From Ahrensia kielensis DSM 5890 (GTDB lineage Bacteria; Pseudomonadota; Alphaproteobacteria; Rhizobiales; Rhizobiaceae): a stretch of DNA of 51,302 bases. The notes beneath the pieces were generated by a model, which was given only the letters and a program-made list of their open reading frames with translations, was not told the origin of the DNA and did no database searches. The stretch covers positions 1 through 51,302 of the forward strand of contig NZ_KB894536.1 in the NCBI RefSeq assembly GCF_000374465.1, given 5' to 3'. Both the position numbers and the translations under genes were made by a program. Each line of letters starts with the position of its first letter. The stretch's first letter is position 1. Shown in pieces: positions 1 through 7,690 of the stretch.

Positions 1-132
1 GCCGTCATTTCACCGCCTTGGTCAATTCACAGCGGCGTAGGCACAGGTTCATACACGTTCTGTTGGGCGATGGCCGGTGACAATGTCGACTTCACTGATA
101 TGGATATGGTTCCAATGGAGGCGTTGCGGTGA
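1..132 (+). CDS. kduI: 5-keto-4-deoxyuronate isomerase, C-terminal end (partial)
   Basis: The first 43 codons and a TGA stop are the tail of KduI, which isomerises 5-keto-4-deoxyuronate (from unsaturated uronates of pectin and related polymers) to 3-deoxy-D-glycero-2,5-hexodiulosonate. The segment carries the family's conserved C-terminal block [12 protein letters not shown] followed by a W-x-M-x-G-[DE]-N stretch and the DMDM motif, and ends in LR as E. coli KduI does. The 5' part lies outside the window. The TGA stop overlaps the GTG start of kduD (GTGA), so the two are translationally coupled and act in consecutive steps. A second, separate kduI start is present at the far right end of the window. 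Confidence 0.93.
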   Translation, partial: AVISPPWSIHSGVGTGSYTFCWAMAGDNVDFTDMDMVPMEALR

Positions 133-872
133 ACCTGTTTTCTCTTGAAGGAAAAAGAGCGCTTGTCACGGGCGCCAATACTGGCATCGGTCAAGCTATT
201 GCCGTCGAGCTTGCACGGGCTGGCGCATATGTGTTGTGCGCCGGACGGCGAACATGTTCAGAAACAGTAGCCGAGATCGAGAAAATTGGTGCCAGCGGCG
301 AAAGCATCATTATTGATTTTGATGATCCAATGGCTGGCGTAAAAGCAATTGAAGGGCTCGGAACTCTCGACATCTTGGTCAATAATGCAGGCATTATACG
401 TCGATCAGATTCGACTGATTTTTCAGAAAAAGATTGGGATGACGTCATGGACGTTAATCTCAAGGCGTTGTTCTTTACAACGCAGGCCTTTGCTAAACAA
501 TTGATCGCGCGTAACGCCCAAGGCAAAGTGGTCAACATTGCGTCGTTGCTTTCTTTTCAAGGGGGCATTCGCGTACCGTCTTACACAGCGTCCAAGCATG
601 GTGTTGCAGGTGTGACAAAAATTCTAGCAAATGAGTGGGCGTCAAAAGGCATCAATGTAAACGCAATTGCACCTGGTTATATCGCAACCAACAATACCGA
701 AGCCTTGCGCGATGATCCTGTGCGGTCAGCGGAAATTTTATCGCGCATACCAGCGGGTACATGGGGCAAGCCGGAACATATTGCCGGCACAGCTGTGTAT
801 CTTTCATCGGCTGCTGCCGATTATGTGCATGGTGCTATTTTAAATGTCGATGGTGGTTGGCTGGCACGCTGA
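129..872 (+). CDS. kduD: 2-dehydro-3-deoxy-D-gluconate 5-dehydrogenase (SDR family)
   Basis: This 247-residue short-chain dehydrogenase should reduce the KduI product, 2,5-diketo-3-deoxygluconate, to 2-keto-3-deoxygluconate in the cytoplasm. A Rossmann glycine motif TGANTGIG lies at residues 14-21, NNAG at 86-89, and the catalytic triad Ser139, Tyr152 (YTASK) and Lys156 is intact. The N-terminal [15 protein letters not shown] is typical of KduD. The GTG start at 129 overlaps the kduI stop and is the start that couples the two genes. The length matches the family. Assignment to KduD rather than a general SDR rests on the kduI partner and the overall sequence character. Confidence 0.9.
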   Translation: MNLFSLEGKRALVTGANTGIGQAIAVELARAGAYVLCAGRRTCSETVAEIEKIGASGESIIIDFDDPMAGVKAIEGLGTLDILVNNAGIIRRSDSTDFSEKDWDDVMDVNLKALFFTTQAFAKQLIARNAQGKVVNIASLLSFQGGIRVPSYTASKHGVAGVTKILANEWASKGINVNAIAPGYIATNNTEALRDDPVRSAEILSRIPAGTWGKPEHIAGTAVYLSSAAADYVHGAILNVDGGWLAR

Positions 873-873
873 T

Positions 874-893
874 ACCTGCAAACTAATGCAGGT
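874..893 (+). terminator. Hairpin after kduD
   Basis: A perfect 7-bp stem (ACCTGCA / TGCAGGT) with a 6-nt loop begins two bases after the kduD stop. There is no T-run, so it may be an RNA 3'-end stabiliser working with the stronger hairpin that follows. Confidence 0.5.
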
Positions 894-908
894 TCATCTA
901 TAGTGAAC

Positions 909-937
909 AGCGGCCGGATTGAAACTTTCCGGCCGCT
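909..937. terminator. Bidirectional hairpin between kduD and the convergent GntR gene
   Basis: A perfect 10-bp GC-rich stem (AGCGGCCGGA / TCCGGCCGCT) encloses a 9-nt loop. It lies between convergent genes and its right edge touches the stop codon of the minus-strand GntR gene. The position suits a shared terminator, although no clear U-tract follows in either direction. Confidence 0.6.
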
Positions 938-1638
938 TATGCTTCAAAATATTCGTGGTGTGTCTTTGATACTTCTTCAATCATACCATCAAGCCGCGAA
1001 AGATGCGCATCCATTTGGCGGATCAGTGGTTCTTCCTCACCTTTGTTCAGAAGATCAACGATATCCGTGTGCTCACGATAAACTGCTTCAGTTTCTGCAT
1101 GTAATGTAAACGATAGTGCGCAGAGGCGATCTACTTTCGCTTTGTTCTCCGCGATTACAGAATAGACATCGGCGTGCCCTGCAACAGTACAAAGAAGTTG
1201 GTGAAATTGAGAATCAAGTTCACGAAAATGATTGAGGTCGCCGCGATTTGCTGCTGCGCGCTGCTCATCAAGATTACGTTGGAAATCCGCTAGATAATCG
1301 CTGTTCCAACGCGCACACGCTTTTCTTGCGATGCCGATTTCAATTGATTTGCGAATAAAACGAGCATCAGCAACTTCGCTAATTGAAATCTTTCGTACGA
1401 TCGTGGCGCTCTGGGGTTTAACCAACAGCAGGCCCATATTGCTCAGCTTAATGAAAGCTTCACGAACTGGCTGCCGTGAAACATCAAACTGCTTTGCAAT
1501 TTCAACAATAGAAACTTTTTCGCCCGGTTTCAGCTCTAGCGATGTTATCTGATCATATATAGAATCGAAAACATCGGCCGAAGACGAACGTTTAACCGTT
1601 ACGTTGCGGCTGTTTTCTGACTGGTGAACAATGTCCAT
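937..1638 (-). CDS. GntR family transcriptional regulator, FCD (FadR) subfamily
   Basis: This 233-residue protein has an N-terminal winged helix (about residues 20-85, with [12 protein letters not shown] as the recognition region) and a C-terminal FCD ligand domain. The FCD metal-binding pattern is visible: Asp and His in ELDSQFHQLL, His in YREHTDIV and His in MDAHLSRLDG. FCD regulators next to kduID usually repress uronate genes and are released by a sugar acid, so control of the adjacent kduI-kduD operon is the natural inference. A 34-bp palindrome lies just upstream of its start (1665-1698), consistent with autoregulation. It is paralogous to the GntR at 47270-47959, sharing the [14 protein letters not shown] and TxVRKIS segments. 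Confidence 0.85.
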   Translation of the reverse strand: MDIVHQSENSRNVTVKRSSSADVFDSIYDQITSLELKPGEKVSIVEIAKQFDVSRQPVREAFIKLSNMGLLLVKPQSATIVRKISISEVADARFIRKSIEIGIARKACARWNSDYLADFQRNLDEQRAAANRGDLNHFRELDSQFHQLLCTVAGHADVYSVIAENKAKVDRLCALSFTLHAETEAVYREHTDIVDLLNKGEEEPLIRQMDAHLSRLDGMIEEVSKTHHEYFEA

Positions 1639-1664
1639 TTGTATTCAATGCGAAGTGCAAAGTC

Positions 1665-1698
1665 CTCTAAGAGTGTATTATAAAATACTCTCTTAGAG
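1665..1698. promoter_or_regulatory. 34-bp palindrome upstream of the GntR gene
   Basis: Arms CTCTAAGAG-x-GTATT and AATAC-x-CTCTTAGAG flank a 4-bp AT centre, with one mismatch. Each outer arm (CTCT-N-AGAG) is itself a small palindrome. It starts 27 bp upstream of the GntR start codon. As DNA it suits an autoregulatory operator; as RNA it would form a long AT-rich hairpin in the leader. Which regulator binds is not shown by the sequence. Confidence 0.55.
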
Positions 1699-1815
1699 CT
1701 ACCACATATTCACGCGTAAAGCACTTTAAGTTTGTTTGTTTTTCAATTTCTTTAAGCGCTTTGTAAGTGAGGTGATTTGCTTTCTACATCGTTCCCAGAA
1801 ATAGGGCGCTGTGTT

Positions 1816-2718
1816 TTAATCAACTTTACTGTCAGCTAAACGTAAACTTATATCAACGCCAGTTGGGTCGCATCCGCGCAGGATATTTCCATCTCGTTTC
1901 AAAGGAGCGTTTGTTAATAAGCCCGCATCGTGGCCAATCAGTTCATAGCGGATTAATCGAGCCATATCGTTAGGGGCCGCAGGAAGATTTTGTCCCGCCC
2001 AGATGTTCATAGCCAAACGGTGAGTATTGGCGACGCCAGCACCCATATCGGCAAATCCCCAATTCGTCAGTGTGAGATGACGGGAAAACCCAAGGGTTTC
2101 AAACCAATCTAAAGCTGGTTCGATGTTGCCCACTTTGAAATGAATGTGTGCAATATAAGCATCATCAGCAATGTCAGCGTTAACGTTGGCAGATGTGGTA
2201 TGGGCTAATTCAGCATGAACATTTAAGGGCTCTCGTCCGTTGTGAGGACGACCTTCGCTGTCGTACATAGAGAGTCCTCTAGACACATCACCAAAGTGGC
2301 CAAAGCGCTCGGGAGTTTCAAAATAAATTTCAATTTCGAGACCATCAGGGTCAATCAAATAAAGCGACTTTGCGAGTAAATGATCGGTTGGACTAACGCG
2401 CACTTTCAGTTGTATCAATCGGGCTAGCAGACGAGAAAACTCAACTTGGCTGCGTACCCCAATTGCCACGTGATACATGCCCGTATAAGCCGGTTCGGCT
2501 GCTTTGGATGCGCCTGTGTGCAGAACAAAAAGTGTCTTTTTATTCGTTCCCAAGGATATGCTTGTTGCGGCGCTGTTTCGTTTGATCAGTCCCAGAGCCG
2601 ACATCCAAAAGTTTGCTGCGCGCTTAAGGTCGGTTACTTGAAGTTCAACCACGCCCCATGACAATCGATCGGTCTGGAGTTTATAATTTGGCGATGTAGC
2701 GAGGGGCAGATTGGTCAT
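1816..2718 (-). CDS. Ring-cleaving dioxygenase-like VOC family protein (CatE/MhqO type)
   Basis: This 300-residue protein has two vicinal-oxygen-chelate modules, roughly residues 18-135 and 185-297, each with the pattern of a FW..ALGL or WFETLGF helix and a later DPxG turn (LIDPDGLEIEIYFE and CDPTGVDISLRL). This is the architecture of extradiol dioxygenases of the CatE/MhqO type, which open catechol or hydroquinone rings using Fe(II). His193 (HIHFKV) is a likely metal ligand. The usual final Glu of the second module appears as Asp (VDISL), and the first module lacks the early His (VVELQV). It lies 68 bp downstream of a DoxX gene on the same strand, the MhqO/MhqP pairing known from quinone resistance in Bacillus. 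Substrate is unproven. Confidence 0.72.
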   Translation of the reverse strand: MTNLPLATSPNYKLQTDRLSWGVVELQVTDLKRAANFWMSALGLIKRNSAATSISLGTNKKTLFVLHTGASKAAEPAYTGMYHVAIGVRSQVEFSRLLARLIQLKVRVSPTDHLLAKSLYLIDPDGLEIEIYFETPERFGHFGDVSRGLSMYDSEGRPHNGREPLNVHAELAHTTSANVNADIADDAYIAHIHFKVGNIEPALDWFETLGFSRHLTLTNWGFADMGAGVANTHRLAMNIWAGQNLPAAPNDMARLIRYELIGHDAGLLTNAPLKRDGNILRGCDPTGVDISLRLADSKVD

Positions 2719-2786
2719 TTAGGCGATCTTTCAAGAGTAAGATAAAGGAAGCGCCCCGACATCAGGTGGAGGAACGCTACAAATAT

Positions 2787-3221
2787 TTAGTGTCCAATGC
2801 GTGCTGCGATTGGTGCTTTTTTGCTGCGACCCCAGATGATCAAAATAGCAAGTCCTAGATAAATTAAATTGAATGGAAGGGCGGTAAATTCACCGCGATA
2901 CATATGAAAAGGTATGGCCAGTACTTGTATCGCCGCCAAGCCCATTGCAGCATAAATAGTTAGCTTTGGCATAATGCGAGTTGCTGCTGGTAGGATCAAT
3001 CCAATGATGCCAAGCAGTTCTGCAATTCCAATAAACCTTACAAAAGCTATGGGTGCATTCTCTGCCCAAGCCAAGCCCATTTGCACCATCTCGGTGTGGG
3101 ATAAAAAGAGCTTCATGTAAACGGACATTGCATAGAGCAGAGCCAGCAGAACTGCCGCTACCCAAAGGCCAACGTTCCATTTATTGCTTGCTGGTTTCAT
3201 CGTCGTGTCAATCGTTGTCAT
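2787..3221 (-). CDS. DoxX family membrane protein
   Basis: This 144-residue protein has four predicted membrane segments (about residues 18-36, 56-76, 84-104 and 115-132) and the DoxX pattern of a Lys-Leu after the first helix and an ELLG-x-IGL stretch in the second. DoxX proteins are inner-membrane, quinone-associated proteins of poorly defined activity; MhqP of Bacillus is a member. An AAGGAA ribosome site lies 7 nt before the ATG. It is the first gene of a two-gene unit with the VOC dioxygenase and is divergent from a LysR gene, which probably controls it. Confidence 0.85.
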   Translation of the reverse strand: MTTIDTTMKPASNKWNVGLWVAAVLLALLYAMSVYMKLFLSHTEMVQMGLAWAENAPIAFVRFIGIAELLGIIGLILPAATRIMPKLTIYAAMGLAAIQVLAIPFHMYRGEFTALPFNLIYLGLAILIIWGRSKKAPIAARIGH

Positions 3222-3225
3222 TTTT

Positions 3226-3272
3226 CAATTCCTTTAAGTCCACCAAGATGCGGTGGTGTTAAGTTTGAATTG
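3226..3272. promoter_or_regulatory. Nested inverted repeats in the DoxX/LysR divergent region
   Basis: CAATTC at 3226-3231 pairs with GAATTG at 3267-3272, and CCACC at 3240-3244 pairs with GGTGG at 3252-3256; both share almost the same centre. The 122-bp gap between the divergent genes is where a LysR-type regulator would bind. The repeat is imperfect overall, so this is only a candidate. Confidence 0.35.
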
Positions 3273-3343
3273 CTTGTAACAGTTTCCGTTTTGTTGATCA
3301 TTGGTCTGTATATTGAAGTACCATTCACTGTGAGTTGATGATT

Positions 3344-4228
3344 ATGGACACATTACTGAGCCTTCGCGTTCTTGCTGCCGTTGCGGAGCATAAGAGTTTT
3401 TCTGCCGTGGCTGAGCGAATGAATTTGTCGCCAGCAATGACCACCAAGCATGTCCAGCATGTTGAAACGCGCATTGGTGCGCGTTTGCTCAACCGCAACA
3501 GTCGGAATGTTAGCCTTACGGAAGCTGGTGCTCAGTATTTAATGGCGGTACATCCATTGTTGGAAGGTTTAGAAGAAGCTGAAACTCAACTGTCAAATGA
3601 TACAGTTGCGCCCCGTGGGACTTTAAAAATATCAATGCCGGTTTGGATGTCTAATCCAGTATTTGCGAAAATATTAGCAGCCTATCAGCGCGAAAACCCG
3701 CACGTGGCATTCGATATCGATGTCAGTGGGCGTAAGATTAATATCGTAGAAGAAGGTTTTGATTTAGCGCTGCGGGTAACAGCAGCTTTGGACGAGGGGC
3801 TAATCGCCCGCAAATTGACTGAAGTTACGTTCCAGCTGGTTGCTGCGCCAGCATTTTTGGATCAGGTTTCACGCCCTCTTACGGTAGGCGATCTCTCTGG
3901 CGCCCCTATGCTTGCTTATTCTCAAGTTGCTGCAGACGGGCGTATCCGTTTTGGTGGTGAAAATGGTGTAGACGTAAAACTTAAACCTGTGCTGGTTAGC
4001 GGTAATGAAAGTCTGCTTCACTTCTCTGCTTTAGCGGGCATGGGCTACGCAATGTTGCCCAATTGGGTGACACAAGATGATTTGGCGGCAGGTAATTTGG
4101 AACTGGTTCTGCCGGAAATCGAATGGCCTAGGCTACATGTGAATGCGATCTATGCAGATCGTAGTTATTTGCCCGCCAAAGTAAGAAGTTTCCTCGATTT
4201 TCTAGCTGGTCCTCAAGGTCTTAAATAG
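3344..4228 (+). CDS. LysR family transcriptional regulator (divergent to doxX)
   Basis: This protein of about 294 residues has an N-terminal winged helix (residues 1-62; LSLRVLAAVAEHKSFSAVA and the ARLLNRNSRNVSLTEAG turn) and a type-2 periplasmic-binding-like effector domain from about residue 90. It resembles the family of regulators that control nearby quinone or drug defence genes (QorR and DsdC-like subgroups), but the inducer cannot be read from sequence. ATG codons at 3338 and 3344 and a TTG at 3335 are possible starts; I chose 3344 because MDTLLSLRVL is the usual LysR N-terminus. Control of the divergent doxX and dioxygenase genes is inferred from layout. Confidence 0.85.
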   Translation: MDTLLSLRVLAAVAEHKSFSAVAERMNLSPAMTTKHVQHVETRIGARLLNRNSRNVSLTEAGAQYLMAVHPLLEGLEEAETQLSNDTVAPRGTLKISMPVWMSNPVFAKILAAYQRENPHVAFDIDVSGRKINIVEEGFDLALRVTAALDEGLIARKLTEVTFQLVAAPAFLDQVSRPLTVGDLSGAPMLAYSQVAADGRIRFGGENGVDVKLKPVLVSGNESLLHFSALAGMGYAMLPNWVTQDDLAAGNLELVLPEIEWPRLHVNAIYADRSYLPAKVRSFLDFLAGPQGLK

Positions 4229-4261
4229 GCTGTGAGATAGATGCCATGCGACCATTTCTTC

Positions 4262-5443
4262 CTACTCTATGTCCGGCAGGAAGACTGTTAGAAAACCTAA
4301 GCACAAAAGTATGGACATGTAGTTGTACATTTGCTGCATCCCGACTTGGTCAGCAAGCGCACCCAATGCAGCGGCTCCAAGAGCGCCGACGCCAAATGCA
4401 AACCCAAATACAAAGCCTGAAACCATGCCGACTTTTTGCGGCAGAAGTTCTTGTGCATAGACGACGATAGCAGAAAAAGCAGAGGCCAAAATCAACCCAA
4501 CAAATATGCTAAGAGCAATAGTTCCCATTAAGTTTGCATGCGGAAGAATAAGCGCAAAAGGTAAAGCGCCCACGATTGATACCCAGATAACTTTTCTGCG
4601 GCCAATTCGGTCCCCAACAGGGCCGCCGACAAAGGTGCCAACCGCAACAGCGCCGAGAAAGACGAACAACATGGTTTGTGCTTCTTGAATGCCCAGCTCG
4701 AACTTTTCGATAAGAAAAAATGCGTAATAACTTTTGAATGTTTCAATGTAGACGAACTTGCTGAGAAGCAATGCGCCGATGATTGCGAATGCAAAAATAA
4801 GCCTTTTTCTAGGCATTTGCGGCAGCGAGATCTGTGGCGCTGCAGTCGATTGCATTATCCGCTGATGGTTTGAGAACCACCGTGCAACCCAGAGCAAAAT
4901 GATGACGCCCAATACGGCAAAAAGACCGAACCACACGGTGCTGATCTGTCCCAAGGGAAGAACAAATAATGCAGCAGCAAGAGGCCCCAAAGCCGTGCCC
5001 ACGTTACCGCCAACCTGAAAGCTGGATTGAGCAAAGCCGAGTTTACCACCCGATGCCATACGGCAAACGCGCGATGCCTCTGGGTGGAATAAGGCCGATC
5101 CTGTACCGAGCACAATTGCTGCCAAAAGCAAAAGGGGAAATGAGTTCGCAGTTGCCAGCATGACGATGCCTACAGCAACAACGCCCAGTGAAACAGCAAG
5201 CGTGTAAGGCTTAGGTTTGATATCCCCATAAAGCCCCATGAGCGGCTGCAATATGCATGCCGTGATCTGCTGGGCCAGCGTAAGGAGACCTAACTGGAAA
5301 TAGTTGAGCGAATACTGTGATTTGAAAACTGGATAGAGCGCAGGTAGTAAAAATTGAATAAGATCATTAATTAAATGGGTGCCGCTCACGGCCAGAATAA
5401 CCGAATATGATGTCGGTATCAGAGTTTCTCTTTTGACGAGCAT
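4262..5443 (-). CDS. MFS transporter, fosmidomycin resistance (Fsr) family
   Basis: This 393-residue membrane protein has the expected twelve segments. The Fsr signature is clear around residues 118-160: an ALFHPEASRVCRMASGG stretch followed by SFQVGGNVGTALGPLAAA. The conserved loop GGPVGDRIGRRKVI of the major facilitator superfamily lies in the second half. Fsr proteins are proton-coupled inner-membrane exporters; E. coli Fsr confers fosmidomycin resistance, but the natural substrate is unclear. It is convergent with the upstream LysR gene (33 bp between stops) and divergent from the GcvA-like LysR gene at 5664, which may regulate it. Confidence 0.85.
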   Translation of the reverse strand: MLVKRETLIPTSYSVILAVSGTHLINDLIQFLLPALYPVFKSQYSLNYFQLGLLTLAQQITACILQPLMGLYGDIKPKPYTLAVSLGVVAVGIVMLATANSFPLLLLAAIVLGTGSALFHPEASRVCRMASGGKLGFAQSSFQVGGNVGTALGPLAAALFVLPLGQISTVWFGLFAVLGVIILLWVARWFSNHQRIMQSTAAPQISLPQMPRKRLIFAFAIIGALLLSKFVYIETFKSYYAFFLIEKFELGIQEAQTMLFVFLGAVAVGTFVGGPVGDRIGRRKVIWVSIVGALPFALILPHANLMGTIALSIFVGLILASAFSAIVVYAQELLPQKVGMVSGFVFGFAFGVGALGAAALGALADQVGMQQMYNYMSILLCLGFLTVFLPDIE

Positions 5444-5565
5444 TATAGTTCTCGGTGTTGTTTGGGCTCAACGGTATTCACTGGCATTAGATTGGTCCGC
5501 TCTTAATGTGCGAACTCTGCCAGATACTCTCGATTTCAAGCCCTCGTGGTTTATTTTGGTGTTGT

Positions 5566-5641
5566 TCAGCCCTCTGAAAGGCTGATCGCATAATGGCCTA
5601 TTTACGATATAGTTTCTCCTTAGAAAGAAACCCGCTATACT
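5566..5641 (+). promoter_or_regulatory. Regulatory region between the MFS gene and the GcvA-like LysR gene
   Basis: The gap holds a 6-bp inverted repeat TCAGCC / GGCTGA (5566-5585), a second dyad GTTTC / GAAAC around 5612-5631, and a -10-like TATACT at 5636-5641 reading toward the LysR gene. No strong -35 box is visible. Dyads of this kind are where LysR proteins bind between divergent genes. Confidence 0.3.
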
Positions 5642-5663
5642 GTAGAAAAATTACAGGGTTAGC

Positions 5664-6539
5664 ATGACTATTTCTCGCAGAAAATTACCGCCGCTTAACG
5701 CGTTGCGGGTATTCGAATCGTCCGGTCGCCATATGAACTTCCGTGCCGCTTCAGAAGAACTTAGCGTCACACAAAGCGCAGTTGCACAACAAATCAGGCA
5801 TTTAGAAGATCATTTGGGCACTTCATTGTTTCATCGCTTGCCACGCGGCGTTGCACTTACACCGCAGGGAGCGACTTACCTTAATGAGGTAACGCGCGCG
5901 TTCGATCTTCTTAGTAAAGCAACAGCCCAGCTTCACAACCGACCCGACAGTGTTACGATTAGTGTCACGCCGACATTCGCGACGAAAATGCTCATTCCGC
6001 AAATGTCTATTTTGAAAGCCGCGCTGCCAGGGGTGGAGCTGCGCACAATCGCAACCGAGAGTGTTTCTGACTTCGATCGAGATCAAGTTGACATCGCAGT
6101 ACGTCAAACACACCCACCGTTTCCGGCCTCGCTAGAGACGCACTTGCTGTTTCGTCATGATCTGGTTCTTGTGGCAAGCCCGCACTTATTGGGTGATGCG
6201 CAGTTACCATTGACGCGGAAACAAATCAGCGAGCTTCCTCTACTGCACGATGCCTACAATAACTGGTCTAAATTTTTCGACAGACCTGACAAACTACCTG
6301 GCGCAGTATTCAACCAGACAACACTGGCACTCGATGCCGCTTTAGCAGGGCAGGGAGTGGCTATTGTTTGCCGTGCCTTTGTTCAGCCGGATCTAGATGG
6401 AGGGCGCCTAATCAAAATATGCTCGGCAGATTTTAAAGCGGGGTCTGATTTCTATCTTGTGAGAAAACGCTCACCTCACCCTCGTGAAACCGTCGATGCC
6501 GTTTGGTCATGGTGCATGGCCAATTGGGAGTTTCGATAA
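5664..6539 (+). CDS. LysR family transcriptional regulator, GcvA-like
   Basis: This 291-residue regulator has the subgroup's hallmark N-terminus LPPLNALRVFESSGRH, followed by helix-turn-helix residues SVTQSAVAQQIRHLEDHLG and the LFHRLPRGVALTPQG wing. The rest is a LysR effector domain. GcvA-like proteins control glycine cleavage in enterobacteria but are widespread in alphaproteobacteria as regulators of adjacent genes, so the name describes the subgroup only. It is divergent from the Fsr-like exporter, a plausible target. ATG at 5664 gives the usual N-terminal length. Confidence 0.87.
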   Translation: MTISRRKLPPLNALRVFESSGRHMNFRAASEELSVTQSAVAQQIRHLEDHLGTSLFHRLPRGVALTPQGATYLNEVTRAFDLLSKATAQLHNRPDSVTISVTPTFATKMLIPQMSILKAALPGVELRTIATESVSDFDRDQVDIAVRQTHPPFPASLETHLLFRHDLVLVASPHLLGDAQLPLTRKQISELPLLHDAYNNWSKFFDRPDKLPGAVFNQTTLALDAALAGQGVAIVCRAFVQPDLDGGRLIKICSADFKAGSDFYLVRKRSPHPRETVDAVWSWCMANWEFR

Positions 6540-6637
6540 CAAAGCCTATTCGTGTTGCAGGAGCAGACGTAGTCCGCGATTATGCGACAATGATGGATTG
6601 TTCGTGTTAGAGCGAACGCTCGTGTAAAGGAAACATT

Positions 6638-7087
6638 TTGAGTTCAAATAATATTCAGCCACGCAAAGCAGTGTTGGAAGATAGCGAAGCCTTGGTTTCG
6701 TGTATCGATGCAGCCTATGCAAAATATTCGAACCGCATATCCGAAATGCCGTCCGTTTCTGATGGAATTATAGAGGATATAACCCACAATCAGGTGTGGG
6801 TTGCCGTGGAAGCTGATGAGATCATTGCCTGCCTTGTGCTCATAAAGGAAGACGGCTTTATGAAGCTTGCAAATTTGGCAGTTCATCCAAGCCACAGCGG
6901 TAAAGGCATTGGGCGCAAATTGATGGCGCTTTCAGAACGCGAAGCAAAACGGCAAGGCTATAACGAGATGCGGTTAAACACGCATGTAGATATGCCCGAA
7001 AATATTCAACTTTATGAGTGCCTAGGGTGGGAGGAGGTCTCTCGACTCAATAGTACTGTTTCGATGAGGAAAGAGCTTGGGTTGTAA
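6638..7087 (+). CDS. GNAT family N-acetyltransferase
   Basis: This 149-residue protein spans a single GNAT fold. The acetyl-CoA pyrophosphate loop is visible as VHPSHSGKGIGRKLM (about residues 86-100), preceded by the LANLAVHP strand and followed by NEMRLNTHVDMPENIQLYECLGW, the usual C-terminal region. The start is TTG with AAGGA seven nt upstream; no in-frame ATG fits. The acceptor substrate cannot be told. It stands alone between a LysR gene and a small exported protein. Confidence 0.8.
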   Translation: MSSNNIQPRKAVLEDSEALVSCIDAAYAKYSNRISEMPSVSDGIIEDITHNQVWVAVEADEIIACLVLIKEDGFMKLANLAVHPSHSGKGIGRKLMALSEREAKRQGYNEMRLNTHVDMPENIQLYECLGWEEVSRLNSTVSMRKELGL

Positions 7088-7207
7088 CTGCCATCGTGTT
7101 TGATGTGAAAGCATCGTGAACGGAAAATGAATACTCTATGCATCTTTGGTTCAGACGTAATCTTTAGAGTGAAAATACGAATTCAAATTAACATAAAGAG
7201 AGAAACG

Positions 7208-7543
7208 ATGAACTTTTCAACAGTTAAAAAAATTGGTCTTATGGCTATCCTAGTGCCTTTATTTGCTACGTCTGCCTCAGCATACACAACGGCTGAATAT
7301 GCAGCGCATAAAAAAGGCTGTGAAGGCCAAGGCGGTACTGTTGGAATATATTCAGACGGTCGGCTGGGTTGCCATATGGGCATCGCTTCTAAGCTGCCAG
7401 CAAACTTCAAAGTGATTAAAAACAAAAAAGAATTTGAAGCTCTTGCAAAGCAGACCAAATCGAATGTGAAGCAAAATAAAGCCAAAGCTGTTGGTGGCGG
7501 CGGCAAGGTAATGGTTCAAGATTTGATGGTCCAGCCAAAGTAA
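7208..7543 (+). CDS. Small exported protein of unknown function
   Basis: The predicted 111-residue product starts with a clear signal peptide (KK charge, hydrophobic LMAILVPLFATSASA, cleavage near residue 24). The mature part is about 87 residues, lysine-rich, with two cysteines (KGCEGQGG and RLGCHMG) that may form a disulfide, and a GGGGK stretch near the end. I do not recognise a family. The ATG at 7208 is preceded by AGAGAGA and is preferred over an in-frame ATG at 7127, which would put a charged extension before the signal peptide. A strong hairpin follows, so the gene is probably monocistronic. Confidence 0.68.
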   Translation: MNFSTVKKIGLMAILVPLFATSASAYTTAEYAAHKKGCEGQGGTVGIYSDGRLGCHMGIASKLPANFKVIKNKKEFEALAKQTKSNVKQNKAKAVGGGGKVMVQDLMVQPK

Positions 7544-7553
7544 TCACTGAATT

Positions 7554-7579
7554 TCCTGCCCGACTTTGTTTGGGCAGGA
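7554..7579 (+). terminator. Hairpin after the small exported protein gene
   Basis: A perfect 8-bp stem (TCCTGCCC / GGGCAGGA) with a 10-nt loop starts ten bases after the stop codon. There is no clear U-tract. Confidence 0.6.
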
Positions 7580-7690
7580 CTCACTACTTTAATAAAAGAG
7601 GAATTCCCTCTGAAAAGGCACGTTACAAACTTGTTTCGTTTGTTTAAGCAATGCGATAATATACTGGAAACTCAGTTATCGCAGGATATC

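Noticed and set aside
903-1109. Open frame on the plus strand within the GntR region, and similar antisense frames across the window
   Set aside because: They lie inside well-supported genes, lack ribosome sites, and their translations show no protein-like composition.
3335-3343. Earlier TTG or ATG starts for the LysR gene
   Set aside because: They add only two or three residues and no ribosome site distinguishes them; the start was placed at the usual LysR N-terminus.
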